Shown in pieces: positions 1-45,387 of a stretch of 64,000 bases of DNA. Under the pieces are notes generated by a model. That model was not told the origin of the DNA, made no database searches, and was given only the letters and a program-made list of their open reading frames with translations. Source of the stretch: Sarcophilus harrisii (taxonomy: Eukaryota; Chordata; Mammalia; Dasyuromorphia; Dasyuridae); assembly GCF_902635505.1 (NCBI RefSeq), contig NC_045430.1, positions 133,651,925-133,715,924 of the forward strand. Direction: 5' to 3'. Numbering within the stretch: the stretch's first letter is position 1; each line of letters opens with the position of its first letter. The position numbers were made by a program, and so were the translations under genes.

Positions 1-69
1 TAAAGATATTAAAAGTATTTTGAAAATCAAACAGATACTCCCAGCCTCTGTCAGAATTCCCTGACCCAG

Positions 70-492
70 TGAGTGCAAGGGATAATGTTGTAAAAAATTA
101 TCCTGGCATGGGTTCTGTCAATAACAAGTTATTGTAATAATTTAAAAAAAAGAAGAAAGAAAAGAAATAAATATGTAGAGAATAAATAAAAAAATAAATA
201 CAAGGTAAAATAAATAAAATGACAACAACAACAACAACAACAACAAAAAGAAAAAGAAAAGAAATAGAGAGCAAGTAAGGAGTTGTAAATCACTCTTATC
301 TCTTTCCTCTTTGCTGTGGTCTGACCTAGTATTCTAACTAGGAATAGATTATCTCTGCTGCCCTGTCTAATGATGCTGACTCATTTGCCTATAAAAATGT
401 CATCTTTACTCTTTAAATTTTTAAAATGTTTTAAAATGAAATTTAATTTAAAAAATAAGTAAGTGATTCTTTCACTCCAAAAATAAATAAAT
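70..492 (+). mobile_element. L1 3' end with candidate 3' transduction, 15-bp target-site duplication
   Basis: Perfect 15-bp direct repeats AATTCCCTGACCCAG at 55-69 and 493-507 bound this insertion. Bases 70-135 are a marsupial L1 3' end; an A-rich, (CAA)n-bearing stretch follows to about 265. About 200 bases of non-L1 sequence then run to a second A-rich tail (AAATAAATAAAT) next to the right repeat. Confidence 0.7.
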
Positions 493-507
493 AATTCCCT
501 GACCCAG

Positions 508-1939
508 ACTTCTGCCAAAGTTAAGAGTAGGAACTTTGAGGTACTAAATAGGCTAACCTACAAACAATGACTGAATAAGACAGAGGATAAATAGAAAATG
601 TTTCCCAACATTCAGCAAGTATAGGAATTAAACTAGCTCAGTAAAATCAAACTCAAATAGACACAGGACCACTAAATTATATATAAGGATACCTGTGGCT
701 GCATAATGAATTAGAAAACTACATATTAATGAATTTTGTTAGATATTTCCCAATTACATATTAATTTGTGATCAAGTGTGGACAGCCACAATACAGCCTA
801 AGGGGTTTGATAGTTCTGAAGTACATGACCTTTAATGGTTCCTTTCCAGCACCAAATGCTTTATTCAATTTAATAAATCATCAATGTTAACTTTACATAT
901 GTAGATTTCTTCTAACTATCATGTACAAATTATTGTTAGAAAATATTTTTGTATAACGAATATGGGGTAAAACCCTCCTGATAACGTCAGGCATATAGAA
1001 GTCTTGACTTCTGTTTTTGTCAGCAAGATTCAGGCTTTAGCTACTTCTTTAAGATGTTCAACTAATGTTCACGAACTATCCCATTTGTCAAGATATTGGT
1101 TTTTTCTTTGATATCTGATTTTTACATTTACATTTTTCTTACACCAATCTAGCATGATATTTTTGCACTGTAATTTGTTAAAAACTGGCAGCTTATTAAT
1201 ATGTATTGCTGGTTTAGTTTACACTAGTTTTAAGAGAAATGTGGGATAAATTATCTGGTATTCTTCCAAACTAGTGGAAGAACTAATCATAGAAAACAAT
1301 GTGAGATCATACCTCAAAGTGATAAGTGAAATTTAATTACAACTGAGCTCCAGGAATTTTGGCTCAAAAGTATCTTCTTATATGAACAAAGTTTTGTTTA
1401 AAACATTTATGCATCAAAGCAATAGGATTTTTTTTAATGAGGATCATATCCAACTCAATTTAGAACCTAAAATTCCTCATTTTGCTTCAAAGTTAACCCA
1501 CTTCTCCATTTGATTGTACAATGGCACTAAAGATAAAAAGGAAGAACTAAGGTATTATTTGTATTATTTTAGTTCAACCAAACCAGAAATGATTTTTTTA
1601 AATTATTACATAAGTTCCCAATGATTGCACAAATTAGGGTTCACATAGCTAATGGATGATATCAGTATTTAACTCCACACTGCCTTAGTCATTTTGCAGT
1701 GCTTATTTCCAAGAAATATAAAGCACTAAAAAATACAAACATTTATCCTCATAACATGTTTATAAGCTTAAAGAAAAAAAAAGATCCAATTTGGTCCTTA
1801 TATTATAGAAGAAACATGTAGACAAAATTATTTTTTAAAGAAAAGTAAGTAAACAAAATACTAGATCCAATTTCCTCTCCAAATTATATACCAAAAAATA
1901 CAGTCTTCCTTAGGCACTGAGAACCCATATTCCCTTTAC
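508..1939. other. Intron 13 of DCLRE1C, no feature recognised
   Basis: AT-rich sequence without an open frame or a repeat I can name. It lies between the L1 at the left edge and coding exon 13; the last DCLRE1C exon is not here. Confidence 0.6.
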
Positions 1940-33240
<31,301 letters not shown>

Positions 33241-33329
33241 CCCAAAAGCTTGGGATTTTGTTTTTTCAAAGTAATGTGTGGGGGGGAATGCGAAAGATGA
33301 AATTCTCAAAGCTGCGTTAATAAAATGGG

Positions 33330-33560
33330 TCTTGATATTCAACATGTATGGGGCTGCTTGCCATCTAGGGGAAGGGGTGGAGGGTGGGAGGGAAAAATCG
33401 GAACAGAAGTGAGTGCGAGGGATAATGTTGTAAAAAAAATTACCCTGGCATGGGCTCTCTCAATAACGAGTTATCATAGGTTTGGCAATTGTTAATGCTG
33501 TAAAGTTACCCATGTATATATCCTGCAAATAAAAGGCTATTAAAAAAAAAAAAGCAAAAC
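33330..33560 (+). mobile_element. L1 3'UTR with a 70-base insertion
   Basis: Starts CATGTATGGGGCTGCTTGCC and ends AATAAAAGGCTATT plus an A tract. Between GGAACAGAA and GTTTGGCAATTG lies an extra segment (about 33408-33479) that matches the L1 tail at 70-135. Confidence 0.75.
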
Positions 33561-33621
33561 TGAAAAAAAAATAAATTAGGAAAAAAAAGTTATCATAATA
33601 AAAAAAAAATTTTTTTTTAAA

Positions 33622-35540
<1,919 letters not shown>

Positions 35541-35594
35541 TGACAACTAGAACTTATCTAGGGAATCAAGATAGTAAAAACCATGGAGCCTGAA

Positions 35595-35875
35595 GGAGCT
35601 GAGTAGATTTAACTTGGAAAATAAAAATTTAGAGTGGAAAGCATGATAGTTGCCTCAAATAGTTGAAAGCCTAGGAAAAGGAACTTGAATTATTTTGTGA
35701 AATTCCGAAGGAAAAAACAGGAACAAAATAGGAATAAAAAATTATAGGGAAGCTTATTTTAGCTTATTATAGGAAAGAACTTTCTAACAATCTAAATTAT
35801 CCCCGCAAAGTAAGGCTGACTATCTCATTTGGTAGTAACTCATCATTAGGTGTATTTATATAATTATCCCATACT
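35595..35875 (+). mobile_element. L3/CR1 LINE 3' fragment
   Basis: CATGATAGTTGCCTCAAATAG then GAAAGAACTTTCTAACAATC is the CR1/L3 3' pattern. Follows the CDC5L pseudogene. Confidence 0.65.
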
Positions 35876-35899
35876 TCAGCACTCCAGCTGTAAGCTTAT

Positions 35900-36400
35900 G
35901 TGCACTAGATTGAATTTAGAGAATTTTTACAAATTATTGTATGTTGGAATCTTTACAAAGTGTTAAGCCATTAGAATTGATAGAGACAATAATTATCTAA
36001 TTTAGCATGGTTCAATATGATTGATTTGATCTTGGAAGGAAATGTTTTGGGCCAGAACTTGAAACAAGGTACTTAGTACAACTGATAGAAATGATGCTTG
36101 TGTTCACACCTTTAGAGAGCTCATAGAAGCAAGAAATATTTAAGTATTCATTGGAGTTCACATGTTTGGGAGATTTCAGGGTTTAGAAAGAGATATTGGA
36201 ATTCATACCTCCCTTGAAGTCCTTAGGGTCAGAGAGCATGCTGGGAGATATCCCACAATCCCACTCTTGGAGAAGTAGCATAATTACAGCTCCAGTGAGC
36301 CACTCGAGAGATTTATTTGGGAACATTCCCAGGGGTCGGAGAGGAGCACTCTGGGAGGAAGCCCACAAGCCCTCTGTCAGAGGCAAGAGAGATTCATGAA
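35900..36400 (+). mobile_element. LTR-like fossil
   Basis: The left part (ACAAAGTGTTAAGCCATTAGAATTG near 35957) resembles the solo LTR at 13843-14350; the right part does not align. Broken or of a related subfamily; ends not defined. Confidence 0.5.
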
Positions 36401-36895
36401 GAATTCACCTTTCTTCCTATGCCCCCCCAGAAAGAAGTGCAGGAAGAAAAGAAATTGGGAACCCTCTCTGGAGATAACCAAGACACCTCCTCGGGCTCCA
36501 TGTTGTCCATAGATGCAGCAATGTTAGTTAGAAGTAATCCTGAAGACAGTGGAAGTGAACAGAGCTCTGAGGAATTCTTCCTCACCTTTCTTCCCATGCC
36601 ACCCCAGAAAGAACTGCAGAAAGAGAAGCAATCAGGAAACCACTCTGGAGACAATCAAGACATCTCCTCTGGCTCCATGTTGGCCATAGAAGTTGCACTT
36701 CTATTTGACTTATTTGCTCTAACCATCGTAGCCCAGGCCAACAAGACCAGAATGAAATGTGAATTCAGAACTAAAAAGAAAAAGAGAATAATAAAGGGAA
36801 TCAAAGGCAATGAATTAACAGAGTTCTTAATATCCATGTCAAATGTCTGTTCCCATCCAAATGTCTCCCAGGAGTATTTACCTATTCTCCAATGA
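36317..36895 (+). other. Unidentified 192-codon open frame with internal duplication and poly(A) tail
   Basis: ATG at 36317 to stop at 36893-36895. I do not recognise the product. Two units repeat at a spacing of 177 bp (59 codons): FTFLPMPPQKEVQEEK near 36406 and LTFLPMPPQKELQKEK near 36583, each followed by a GDNQD..SSGSML segment. A basic stretch (RTKKKKRIIKGIKG) and a C-terminal tail follow. A pure A tract at about 36931-36957 ends the block, suggesting a retrocopied transcript. The 5' part overlaps LTR-like sequence, so it may be LTR-linked. Coding status is unproven. Confidence 0.45.
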
Positions 36896-36930
36896 ATTCT
36901 TTCATATTCCCCACTTAGTAAAAGCATAAG

Positions 36931-36957
36931 TAAAAAAAAAAAAAAAAAAAAAAAAAA
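36931..36957 (+). repeat. Poly(A) tract
   Basis: About 27 consecutive A ending the block with the duplicated open frame, consistent with a retroposition tail. Confidence 0.85.
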
Positions 36958-36999
36958 GCATTGGCACTCCTACAAAGGCACATACCATCATTTTTTCTA

Positions 37000-37580
37000 C
37001 ACAGTTATCTGAGTGCTCAATCTAGCAAGTGTTGACATTTCTTCAAACAATTGCCACCTGTGTTTTTTGTTCTCTGATGCTCTCACATTATCTAGCCATG
37101 CCTCCATATAAGCCTGGCCATACCCCTTTGTTCTGTTTTCTAACCACTACATCTGTTCTCTAGTCACCTTTCTGGTCTGCCACTTGGGTTTTTCTCATCT
37201 CAAAACTTTTCTTACTTGCATATAATGGCTCCAAACTATATGACATTTTCACACTTTGTGGGCCCACAACCTTCTGATAGTCATGATTCTGAGATTGTTA
37301 CTTAAAGATCTAGGCCTTCTTAATGAAAACTGTCTTTATGAGTTTCTGTGGCCAAGAAATGTCACCTGGAAGACAGCCTTTTGATGAGTCTGCTTAAATT
37401 TAGCCAAACTTTTCTTCAGATAACAGATAAATAGCCTACACACAAACCTATACTCAAAGCCTTTCCAGTGGTCCCTCTGACTAGCCATCCTTGCCATCTA
37501 ACATTTTTTCTACTGTTTCTAATCTCTTTTCACTTGGAAAACCGCTCCTCTAGACCAAGGCACCAAGAAAAACTTCCTCC
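37000..37580. other. Intergenic stretch, nothing recognised
   Basis: Pyrimidine-rich, possibly old LINE sequence; no family named and no open frame. Confidence 0.4.
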
Positions 37581-37589
37581 TATAATCCC

Positions 37590-37855
37590 TTTGTTGTTAT
37601 TCAGTTGTCTTCAGCCATGTCCCATTCTTCATGAACCCATTTAGGGTTTTCTTGACAAAACTATTGGAATGGCTTGCCCTTTCTTTCAATTCATTTTATA
37701 GAAAAGAAGACTGAGATAAATAGGGTTAAATGACTTGCCCATAGTTACACAGCTAGTAAATGTTGGATATTGAATTTGAATTTAGGAAGAGGAGTTCCTA
37801 ACTCCAGACTGGCACTTTATCCAGGCACACCATGTACCTGCCACAGAGAAATTAA
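37590..37855 (+). mobile_element. MAR-type marsupial SINE
   Basis: TTGTTGTTATTCAGTTGTC head, CATTTAGGGTTTTCTTGAC body, GACTTGCCCATAGTTACAC and a CACTTTATCC end. Confidence 0.75.
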
Positions 37856-38029
37856 ATCACTTAGCTTTGGAATTCCCAAACTAGCCAAACTATCTTGTAA
37901 GTGGATAAACAAAAAATTAAATTAACCCACTATAGGTGACCTTAGTCCATGTCTCACATCCTGTCCTGTGCATTATGGATATCTTGCTATCTACCCTGCC
38001 CACATCATTCCCCCTGTTTCTCTTTCTGT

Positions 38030-38530
38030 GGGTTCAGTAACCAAATTAATACGATTATACTATAATTGCTCTTGAAAACAACATGCCTATATGTTTTGTC
38101 TCCATCAAAATGTAAACTTCTTGAAGGGCAAGGTCTGTCTCATTCTTGCATTTATATCTTCACAGTAAACACTTAATACTTTTTATTTTATCTAGAAGGA
38201 ATCATCTGTACATGTGGAAGTAGGATCATTTCCTTGTCAGACTGAGGGGAAAAAAAGAGAAAGAAAATCAAGGGATTTAGAGATGATTTATTTAGTAATG
38301 TACTTAAATGAGCATTGTTGCCCTATAGATCAATTCTTCATCTCTGTAATTCCCCCAACCAAAACTTTTTTCTCTAGCCAACCTCCCCTATGTTTTCTCC
38401 AATTAGAATGTAGGTTCCATTAAAAAAAAAAAATTTAAAAAACCTTTTTGTACTTGCATCCTGTGCTAAGCAAAGTACCTTGGCACATGGCACTCAGTAA
38501 GTGCTTTTTCATTTATTAATTCATTTGAGT
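38030..38530 (+). mobile_element. Two L2 3' ends in series
   Basis: 38090-38190 (TGTAAACTTCTTGAAGGGC) and 38330-38530 (AATTAGAATGTAGGTTCC..AGTAAGTGC) both follow the L2 tail pattern. Confidence 0.65.
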
Positions 38531-39589
38531 TTTGCCCCCTCCAATCTGAGTGACTGAAGATCCTGGATTTTTATCCTTTTATTGAATATTGCTATCAGGG
38601 TTTCTAGGGTTCATATTTAACCAAAAAAGTGATATCTATATTTTAGGATAATTGATTTTCGTTGTAATCCTACATATTTTGTGCATTTTAAAAAAATTAA
38701 AAAAAAACAAAAAACAAAAAACTTCCTCATCCTGACAAAGACTGATTCTCCCAACAAGATTAGCATCTCCTAGAGTCCCAGAGGAGTACCTATCAAGAAG
38801 GCTTTGAGTATAGATGTAGCAGTTTTCATGTCTCTTGTTCAGAGATTAGTCTAGGACAAACTAGCGAGCTTGGTTGCCAGAAAATAACCCACCTTTTAAC
38901 TTTTTGGCCACAGCCACTCGTGAAAACTACTACTGCCCACCACCAGTTAACAAGGGTAATTCCTTTTTGAAATGTACAAGGTTTATTTAGAGGATTCTTC
39001 CCTTCACCCCCACCCCCAGTGGCATTAGGCTTATTTCAAGTCCAATTTTTATTCGATATAATTTGGAAGTTTTGGAGTTGTGAGACAGGAAGGGAGGCTT
39101 TCTCTTAATTCAGTACCTCAAGGATCTGCGGCTTCTGACTTGGCCCTTCATCAAGTGAAGGGCCAACCTCAGAAACTAAGTCTGAAGGGTTGCCAAAGCC
39201 TCCCGCCCATGACTCCGCCAGGTGCACTCTGATCACGCTGCTTCTACTACGTGGGTAGTAACTCCTGCCTTAGAGGCCATCTAATTGTCCCCCACCCTCA
39301 TCCCACCATTTGATAGATGAGGACTTGGAAGCGCAGAGATGACGGAATTTGGCCACACTGAGGGGCAATGGCGCAATCTGCAGACTACAAAGCCAGCGCT
39401 GTCTCAAAGATACCTCCCAACTGGTTCACAAGTCATTGCATTTTGAGCCCCTCCCCTACCTGTGCAGTAGTGTGTTTCTGCTTGGTTTGGTTTTGTGGTT
39501 TTTGTTTTTTGTTTTGTGGTTTTTGTGGTTACTTTCTTTTGCTTTCCAAACGAGGAAGCTGGGAGTTATAACGGGAGACTGACTACAAC

Positions 39590-40150
39590 ACGCCTCGCGA
39601 AGTTAATGAATGCCCAGGGGAATTCTCGCGACAATTCCAGCGGCCGGCGCCTGGCGTGGGCGGAGCGAGCAGTCACCTAGGGAGCAAGCTCCACAACTTG
39701 CGGCGCCAGGCTCCCTCCCGGAGCGCTCTTTCAAACGCGCCGGTTTCCTTTGCGCAGGCGCACGGGAGACTGAGTGAAAGGAAGAGCCGTTGGTTTCATC
39801 CTCGAGCGAGCTTCCGGGTTGCTACGAGGCTGGAGGGCTCCAGGGCAGCCGTTGTCTCTTTGCTGGCCTAAGAAGTCCCAGCATCCTGAGGAATCACTTC
39901 CAGCGCCACCTCCGCCCAAGCTTTCAGTGCCACAGGGCATCGGCAGTGAGTAACCGGCAGCCCGGGTACCTCACTATCAGCTGGGCGATGGGAACCGAGA
40001 GGGGCAGGAAGGCGGTCGGCAGGGGACGCTGCTCTGGCGGGCTTGGACGCGGCTTCCCCTCAAGGCCTCCCCAGCCCGTGTAGGCCCCTCCCCAACGCCT
40101 TAGGCCCCGCCCCTTCCTCGTCCCTGCGGGGAGCCGCGAGACGAGGAAAC
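39590..40150 (+). promoter_or_regulatory. MEIG1: CpG island, probable MEIG1 promoter
   Basis: A second GC- and CpG-rich block. It contains a 12-base NRF1-type palindrome TGCGCAGGCGCA at 39751-39762 and an ETS-like CTTCCGGGTT at 39811. A GT donor (GGCA|GTGAGT) at 39946-39947 could end a non-coding first exon. The assignment to MEIG1 is by position and direction only; the island lies 6 kb upstream of its first coding exon, and no other recognised gene is near. Confidence 0.65.
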
Positions 40151-40469
40151 TTCTGTCCGCCCCCTGGCCTTTGTTTCTCCTCCTGCTCGGTGGTCCGAGC
40201 TAGGGCTCCCTCCCGCCATGCTTATCCCTTAACCAATTTTTTGGGGGGCAATGTCAGTCTCTTTGAAACCCACGGAAAAGAACGTGGCAGAGCTAAGTAA
40301 GGTTTGTTGTCAGTGGCCTCAGAGAAATTGTTCTAAAGCATTAACCCCAACTGCGCTATCCCGACTTAGCGGGGAAAAGATTTTATACAGAAGCCTCCTT
40401 TGTATTAGTACGCCACAGTAGAAAAAACAAACATATAGTTTGCGAATTGAAAAAGAGTTGAGTTCATAT

Positions 40470-40670
40470 GTGATTGTGAATCCTGGTCCTGTCCCTTGGG
40501 AGAGTTGTGGCCTTAGAAAAATCACTTCGGTTTATCAAGCCATAGTTTACTCTTTAAAATAGGTTTAGTCATATTTGCTCTACCTACCTCACAGGGTTGT
40601 TGTGAGGAACAAAGGAGTATATAAAGTGTTTTGTAACTTAAAATGCATGTAATTGCGAGCCATTTTTATC
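40470..40670 (+). mobile_element. MIR SINE
   Basis: CTACCTCACAGGGTTGTTGTGAGG with the usual upstream and downstream MIR context. Confidence 0.75.
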
Positions 40671-40699
40671 TATTACCTTCAGAAGTCCCTTTTCATAAC

Positions 40700-42250
40700 G
40701 CACCCAATGGCCTATGAACTGGACTAAGAATTCTGAAGAACTTCTAAAACCTTCTGCTTTAGTGCAATGAGTTTATCAGATGAGCTGATTATCAGGTTGG
40801 AAGTTGGGTTGCTAAGGGCAATGATGTATGGGAGAAAGTGAACGTAGTTGTAGAGGAGAGTAGGGAGTGTCACTGAGTGCTGATGAAAAATGTATCTAGT
40901 TTTAGGTAATTGAAGTTGGGACTTTAAAGCTGCCACTGGAACTCTCTCATGTCCAGAGTTAATGATTCATTATTCTCAATTTATAATCCTTTATAGATAT
41001 AGACACATTCACTTATTTTGGATGTGAGTAGTTTCCGTGCCACTCATTTTTTATTCAGCCTCTTAACAGCTTATATTATTCTGGGGAGCAGGAAGAGTAT
41101 TAAGAGCCTAGGAATTTTAACTTTGATAGAAATGTAATAAAGGAATTTACTTGAAATGTAAGTACCAAAAATGAATGTTAGAAATTGGCTCTACATGTTA
41201 CTGGGGGGAAATAAAATTGTATTTAAATTTAATATTTTATATTATTTTATAATAGAAAAATGTTAGTGCCCTTCAGGGATTCATCAGTAAATAGGTGGGC
41301 AAAGTACTTTTTGCATATATAGTTGGTAGAGAAGTTTTAGCATATAGTTTGGTAGAGAAGAACAGAAAAGAGTGAAAAAGAGAACTCTAGACCACACCTG
41401 TTCTAGTTCAAGTGGCCCTGAGACAAGTGATTCTACTGCATCAAGCTAAATTGCAAGTCCTGATTAATATTAAAAATTTTGAACATAGGGAAATTCCCTT
41501 TCAGAAAGATAGGAAGTGCTGAATTATTTAATGTTTTGAGAGGAAAGTAGTATTTCTACCATTAAATTTAATCCTACAAAAATAAAACACTTTATTATAG
41601 AAATCAAAATGTATATCTAATAAACTGAAAATCTTTCTGCTGTGTCTGACAATAAATGCCTTTGGTTCTCAAAATCCTGTTTGTTCTTAACACAGTTTAA
41701 AGCTCTAATTGCTTTTTGCCAATAAGATTGTTAGGTACCATTCGTTTTAGATTTTGGAGGAAACAATTTTGTTGCAAACAGAAAATAAATGATTTTGAAA
41801 TGCCTAATATCTATCCCAAGAATTTGCAGTTCTATAAAGGAGAATGTTCATTTCCTAGCCTCATCTAGCACTTAATCCATGTTCTGTCCTGTTAAATCTT
41901 GAAGACAGTTTTCTATATGTTTGAAACATCTCTAGAATCATAAAACCGGTATGACAAATGTTTATATAGACATAATTGTAATGTATCAATATTTAATATA
42001 ACCTGTCAAAGCAAAAGTACTACCAATTGTGTACTAAAAAGCCAAATTTTAAAAATAATCTCAAGAATCAGTTGGAGTTATGACTGTCCTATCACTTATA
42101 AAAGCTGCTTCATTTTGTATTATCATTTTAAGCAATACACTTGCAAAATTTATGTAAAAACCTAAAAGAGTTTTGAATGTACTGAGTAGCACTCTGGTAT
42201 TTTTTTTGCATGTTTCTTGGCAGCATTTTTTTCTATGGATATCCATTTCA
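40700..42250. other. Upstream region or intron of MEIG1, no feature recognised
   Basis: AT-rich sequence with no open frame of note and no repeat I can name. Confidence 0.5.
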
Positions 42251-42266
42251 ATAATTGCTTTATCAG

Positions 42267-42355
42267 AATGTACGTCCAGGTTCCCCTGGACAAGCTTGTT
42301 TGTTGGATGTGCTTAGTGTGTTTCTCAACAATGAAGCAGTTAACCGAGATAACAT
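42267..42355 (+). other. Candidate non-coding or alternative MEIG1 exon
   Basis: 89 bases flanked by a good acceptor (GCTTTATCAG) and a strong donor (AACAT|GTAAGT), on the MEIG1 strand between the CpG island and the coding exons. Two of its three frames are open. If spliced to the exon at 45939, an ATG at its second base would make a 29-codon upstream frame closing at the junction. Function is inferred from splice signals only. Confidence 0.4.
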
Positions 42356-42929
42356 GTAAGTGATTATAATTAGAATTTAAAGTTAATTTCCCATTAAAAT
42401 GAATAGAATTGCAGAATGAGCATCTTTACTGTTTTAAACTGGTTTATTGCTCAACAGAACATGAACTATTAAATGTTATATGTACATGGATATACCTAGA
42501 AATATAGCATTATTTTTAGCCAAAATAATGTATGTATGTAAAGATCAAGTTTTCAAAACTAATCCCAGTAATACCACTAATTTAGAAATATGATTGTCAA
42601 GCTTTAGTTTGTCTTATTTGGAAAATTGAAACAAATTAATTCAACAGACATTGAATTCAAGGCATCATATATACTGTTGATGGATATTCAAGATAATCAA
42701 CTGGTCCTGCTCTCTAGAGATAAGACATACAAGTAATTACAGTACAAAATAGTGCTAATAAGAGAAGTACAAATAAAGGACTCGGAGTTCAGGGAAAGAA
42801 ACATTCACTTCCATCCCAGGGGAAGGTTTAATGGAGACTGTAACATTTGAAATGGGTCATGAAAAACAGGTTTTCAGTAGACAGTGGTAGAAAGAAAGAC
42901 TTAATAGGAAATAATCAAAGTCAAAACTT

Positions 42930-43170
42930 AAGCTGTGTTTGTATTGAGTCTCAACTGACTCTTTGTGACCCCATTTGGGTTATTCTTGGCACAGAGACAG
43001 TGTGGTTTACTCTTTCCTTCAGTTAATTGTATAGATGAGGAAATTGAGGTAAGCAATGTTAAGTGACTTACCTAAGGTCACATATAGTGTCTAGGACCAG
43101 ATTTGAACTCTGGAAAAGGAGTCTTTTCTGACTCGTGTCTTGTACTCTATCCATCTAGCTGCTCCATAGT
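42930..43170 (+). mobile_element. MAR-type marsupial SINE
   Basis: CTGACTCTTTGTGACCCCATTTGGG head, GAGGAAATTGAGGTAAGC core, ATCCATCTAGCTGCTCC end. Confidence 0.8.
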
Positions 43171-43789
43171 ATGCTTAGAGAACCTCAAGTAATCCTGTTT
43201 GGCTAGGCAGGAATCTAGAGTATAATGAGAGTAGGATGAGATAATACTAGAAAATAGGCAAGAACAATGTACAGGATCTAAAATGCGAGGCTAAAAATTA
43301 GAATTTTTATTTGGTAGACAGTAAACATCACTTCTTTTTTTTTTAAGTGGAGTAATTCAGATATTTGAAGTAGAAATCACTTTGACAGCAGTGTATTGTC
43401 TGGATTGAGAGAGAATATGGAGGAATTATTATAAACAAGGACACTATCATGTTAATCCAGCCAAGGAGACCTTGAATTACTAGTGACAGTGAAGGTTCGA
43501 AAGAAGTGGATAGATGAAGTGAGTTTATATATTTTAGCAGAGTAAATAATCTATTTTATGAAAACTGAATCAGAATGACTCATTTCAAGATTTTCATTTT
43601 ATGAAGTTAGACTTCACTGTATTTCATCCATTGGAAATAATGTTTTTATTAAAGAATAGTTTTGAAGATATAGTGAAAATTCAGAATGCCTTCTTTTTAA
43701 TTTACTGGTTTATGTGGTTGGAAAGGTATAACTATTTGAAGTATACTGCATATAGCACTGCACTCATTATATTCTAATCTTTGATGTTC

Positions 43790-44870
43790 CTCTAGCATTT
43801 GAAACTAATCATATCTAAAATTGAACTCATTTTCACCCTAGATCTGCTTCTTCCAACCTAAGTTTCTATTCATATTTTTCCAGTCATTTTTCTAACTTTA
43901 GCTAGTTCTCTCTTGACAGGTTCCTTTCCCTCACTCCACACATCCAAGTCCTCTCATTTATACTCTATGGTTTTTGGTTTTTGGTTTTGGCACCTTCTCT
44001 CCACTTCCCATTTCAACCATCCTAGTTCAGGCTCTTATCTATTATCAACTAGGCTACTGTAAAAATCTCATTGGTCTTCCTGACTCCAATCTGTTCACTC
44101 CCCAGTACATCAACATACAACTTAGAATGGATCTTACTAACAGTGCTATCATTGTGTCATTCTTCTGTTCCAGGTGTTCTTAACCTGGACCTCTGTGGCA
44201 GTGAAGCCAATTTTTTTGTTAGTGTTAGTGGGGGAAAAAAGACAATTTTCCCATTCAAGTTCATAGACTCCCTGAGATCAATCCAGGAATCCTATAGGTC
44301 CATGGATCTTAGATTAAGAACCCATCTACTCAATCCCTCTTAATGTTTTCTTGTTGCCAAGCAAATACAATATAAGTTCCTGATACTGGTATTCATATCC
44401 TTCCACAATCTAACTGTAACCTACCTGTTCAACTTTATCTCATCCTATGCTCCTGTAAATATTCAGTTTCAAATACACTAGACTACTCTCCACTGCCGTT
44501 GTACATCTTCCTCCCTACCAATTCCATCTTGGCTTGTGCTGTGCCCCATACCTGGAATAGTCATTTCCATCTATTTATGTGGTCTTTATTTCATGCCCAA
44601 TTTATATTCTTCCTCCAAAATGAAATTCTCCCTGTTCTTCCACTCTCTCTTCCAAATGATCTCAATCTCTCATAGCACTTTGCTTAGAACTTTACTTTGT
44701 ACTTTTACTACTCTCTCCTGTATTATAGGATGTCATATTATTTGTGTACCTGTGTAAGCTTTTAAAAAGCAGGATTTGTGTCATATGTATATATTGCCAT
44801 ACACTTAACAAGAGTATCTCAAATGCAGTTAGTAGGCCCTTAATAAATATTAGTCAAATTGAATTCAAAT
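43790..44870 (+). mobile_element. L2 3' end interrupted by a hAT-like fragment
   Basis: L2-type pyrimidine-rich sequence at 43790-44172 and 44345-44870, ending CCCTTAATAAATATTAGTC. The segment at about 44175-44335 (TGTTCTTAACCTGGACC..) resembles a DNA-transposon remnant. Confidence 0.6.
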
Positions 44871-45387
44871 TGCAGGGCATATAATAGTCTTTAAATTAGT
44901 GATAAGTAATTTTGGAGCCCACCTTATAGATGCCATGGACCTTATGTCTTAGTTTTGGTTCTCATGTTGATCTGGCTCAGGATTGGGTACCACAATGATC
45001 TGAGCAAATGGACCAGGTGGCAAGAATTTCCCATTAACAAAGAAGGGAAAAGAGAAGAAAGATACCACGTTTCCTTCCTAGGAACAAAGGGCTATAGGAA
45101 AATAGATAATTTAAAAACACTATTATATAGAATGGTGGGATGTTTTAAGATTCTACTGTTCTGTTTTTTTAAAAAATGTATCAGAAATAAGCATACAGTT
45201 GCTCAAATCATCAGGATTAAAATACAAGATTCAGATAACATGTCTTTGATACCATAACTTTGAATTTAGTTGATAAGTCTATTACAGTTTTGTTTTTCAA
45301 GAAAGAAAGCCTAGCTACTTTTGGACTTCAATGTGGAAAAACTTAACCAATTTGATGCATTTTAATTCTTTTTAAAAAATGCTTTTT

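Noticed and set aside
39811-39840. Possible RFX X-box in the MEIG1 CpG island (GTTGCTACGAGG)
   Set aside because: Only one half-site fits; the second half is not RRNRAC-like, so the call cannot be supported.
39349-40300. Frames of 60-97 codons in the second CpG island
   Set aside because: They overlap one another in different phases, have low-complexity composition, and show no recognised family.
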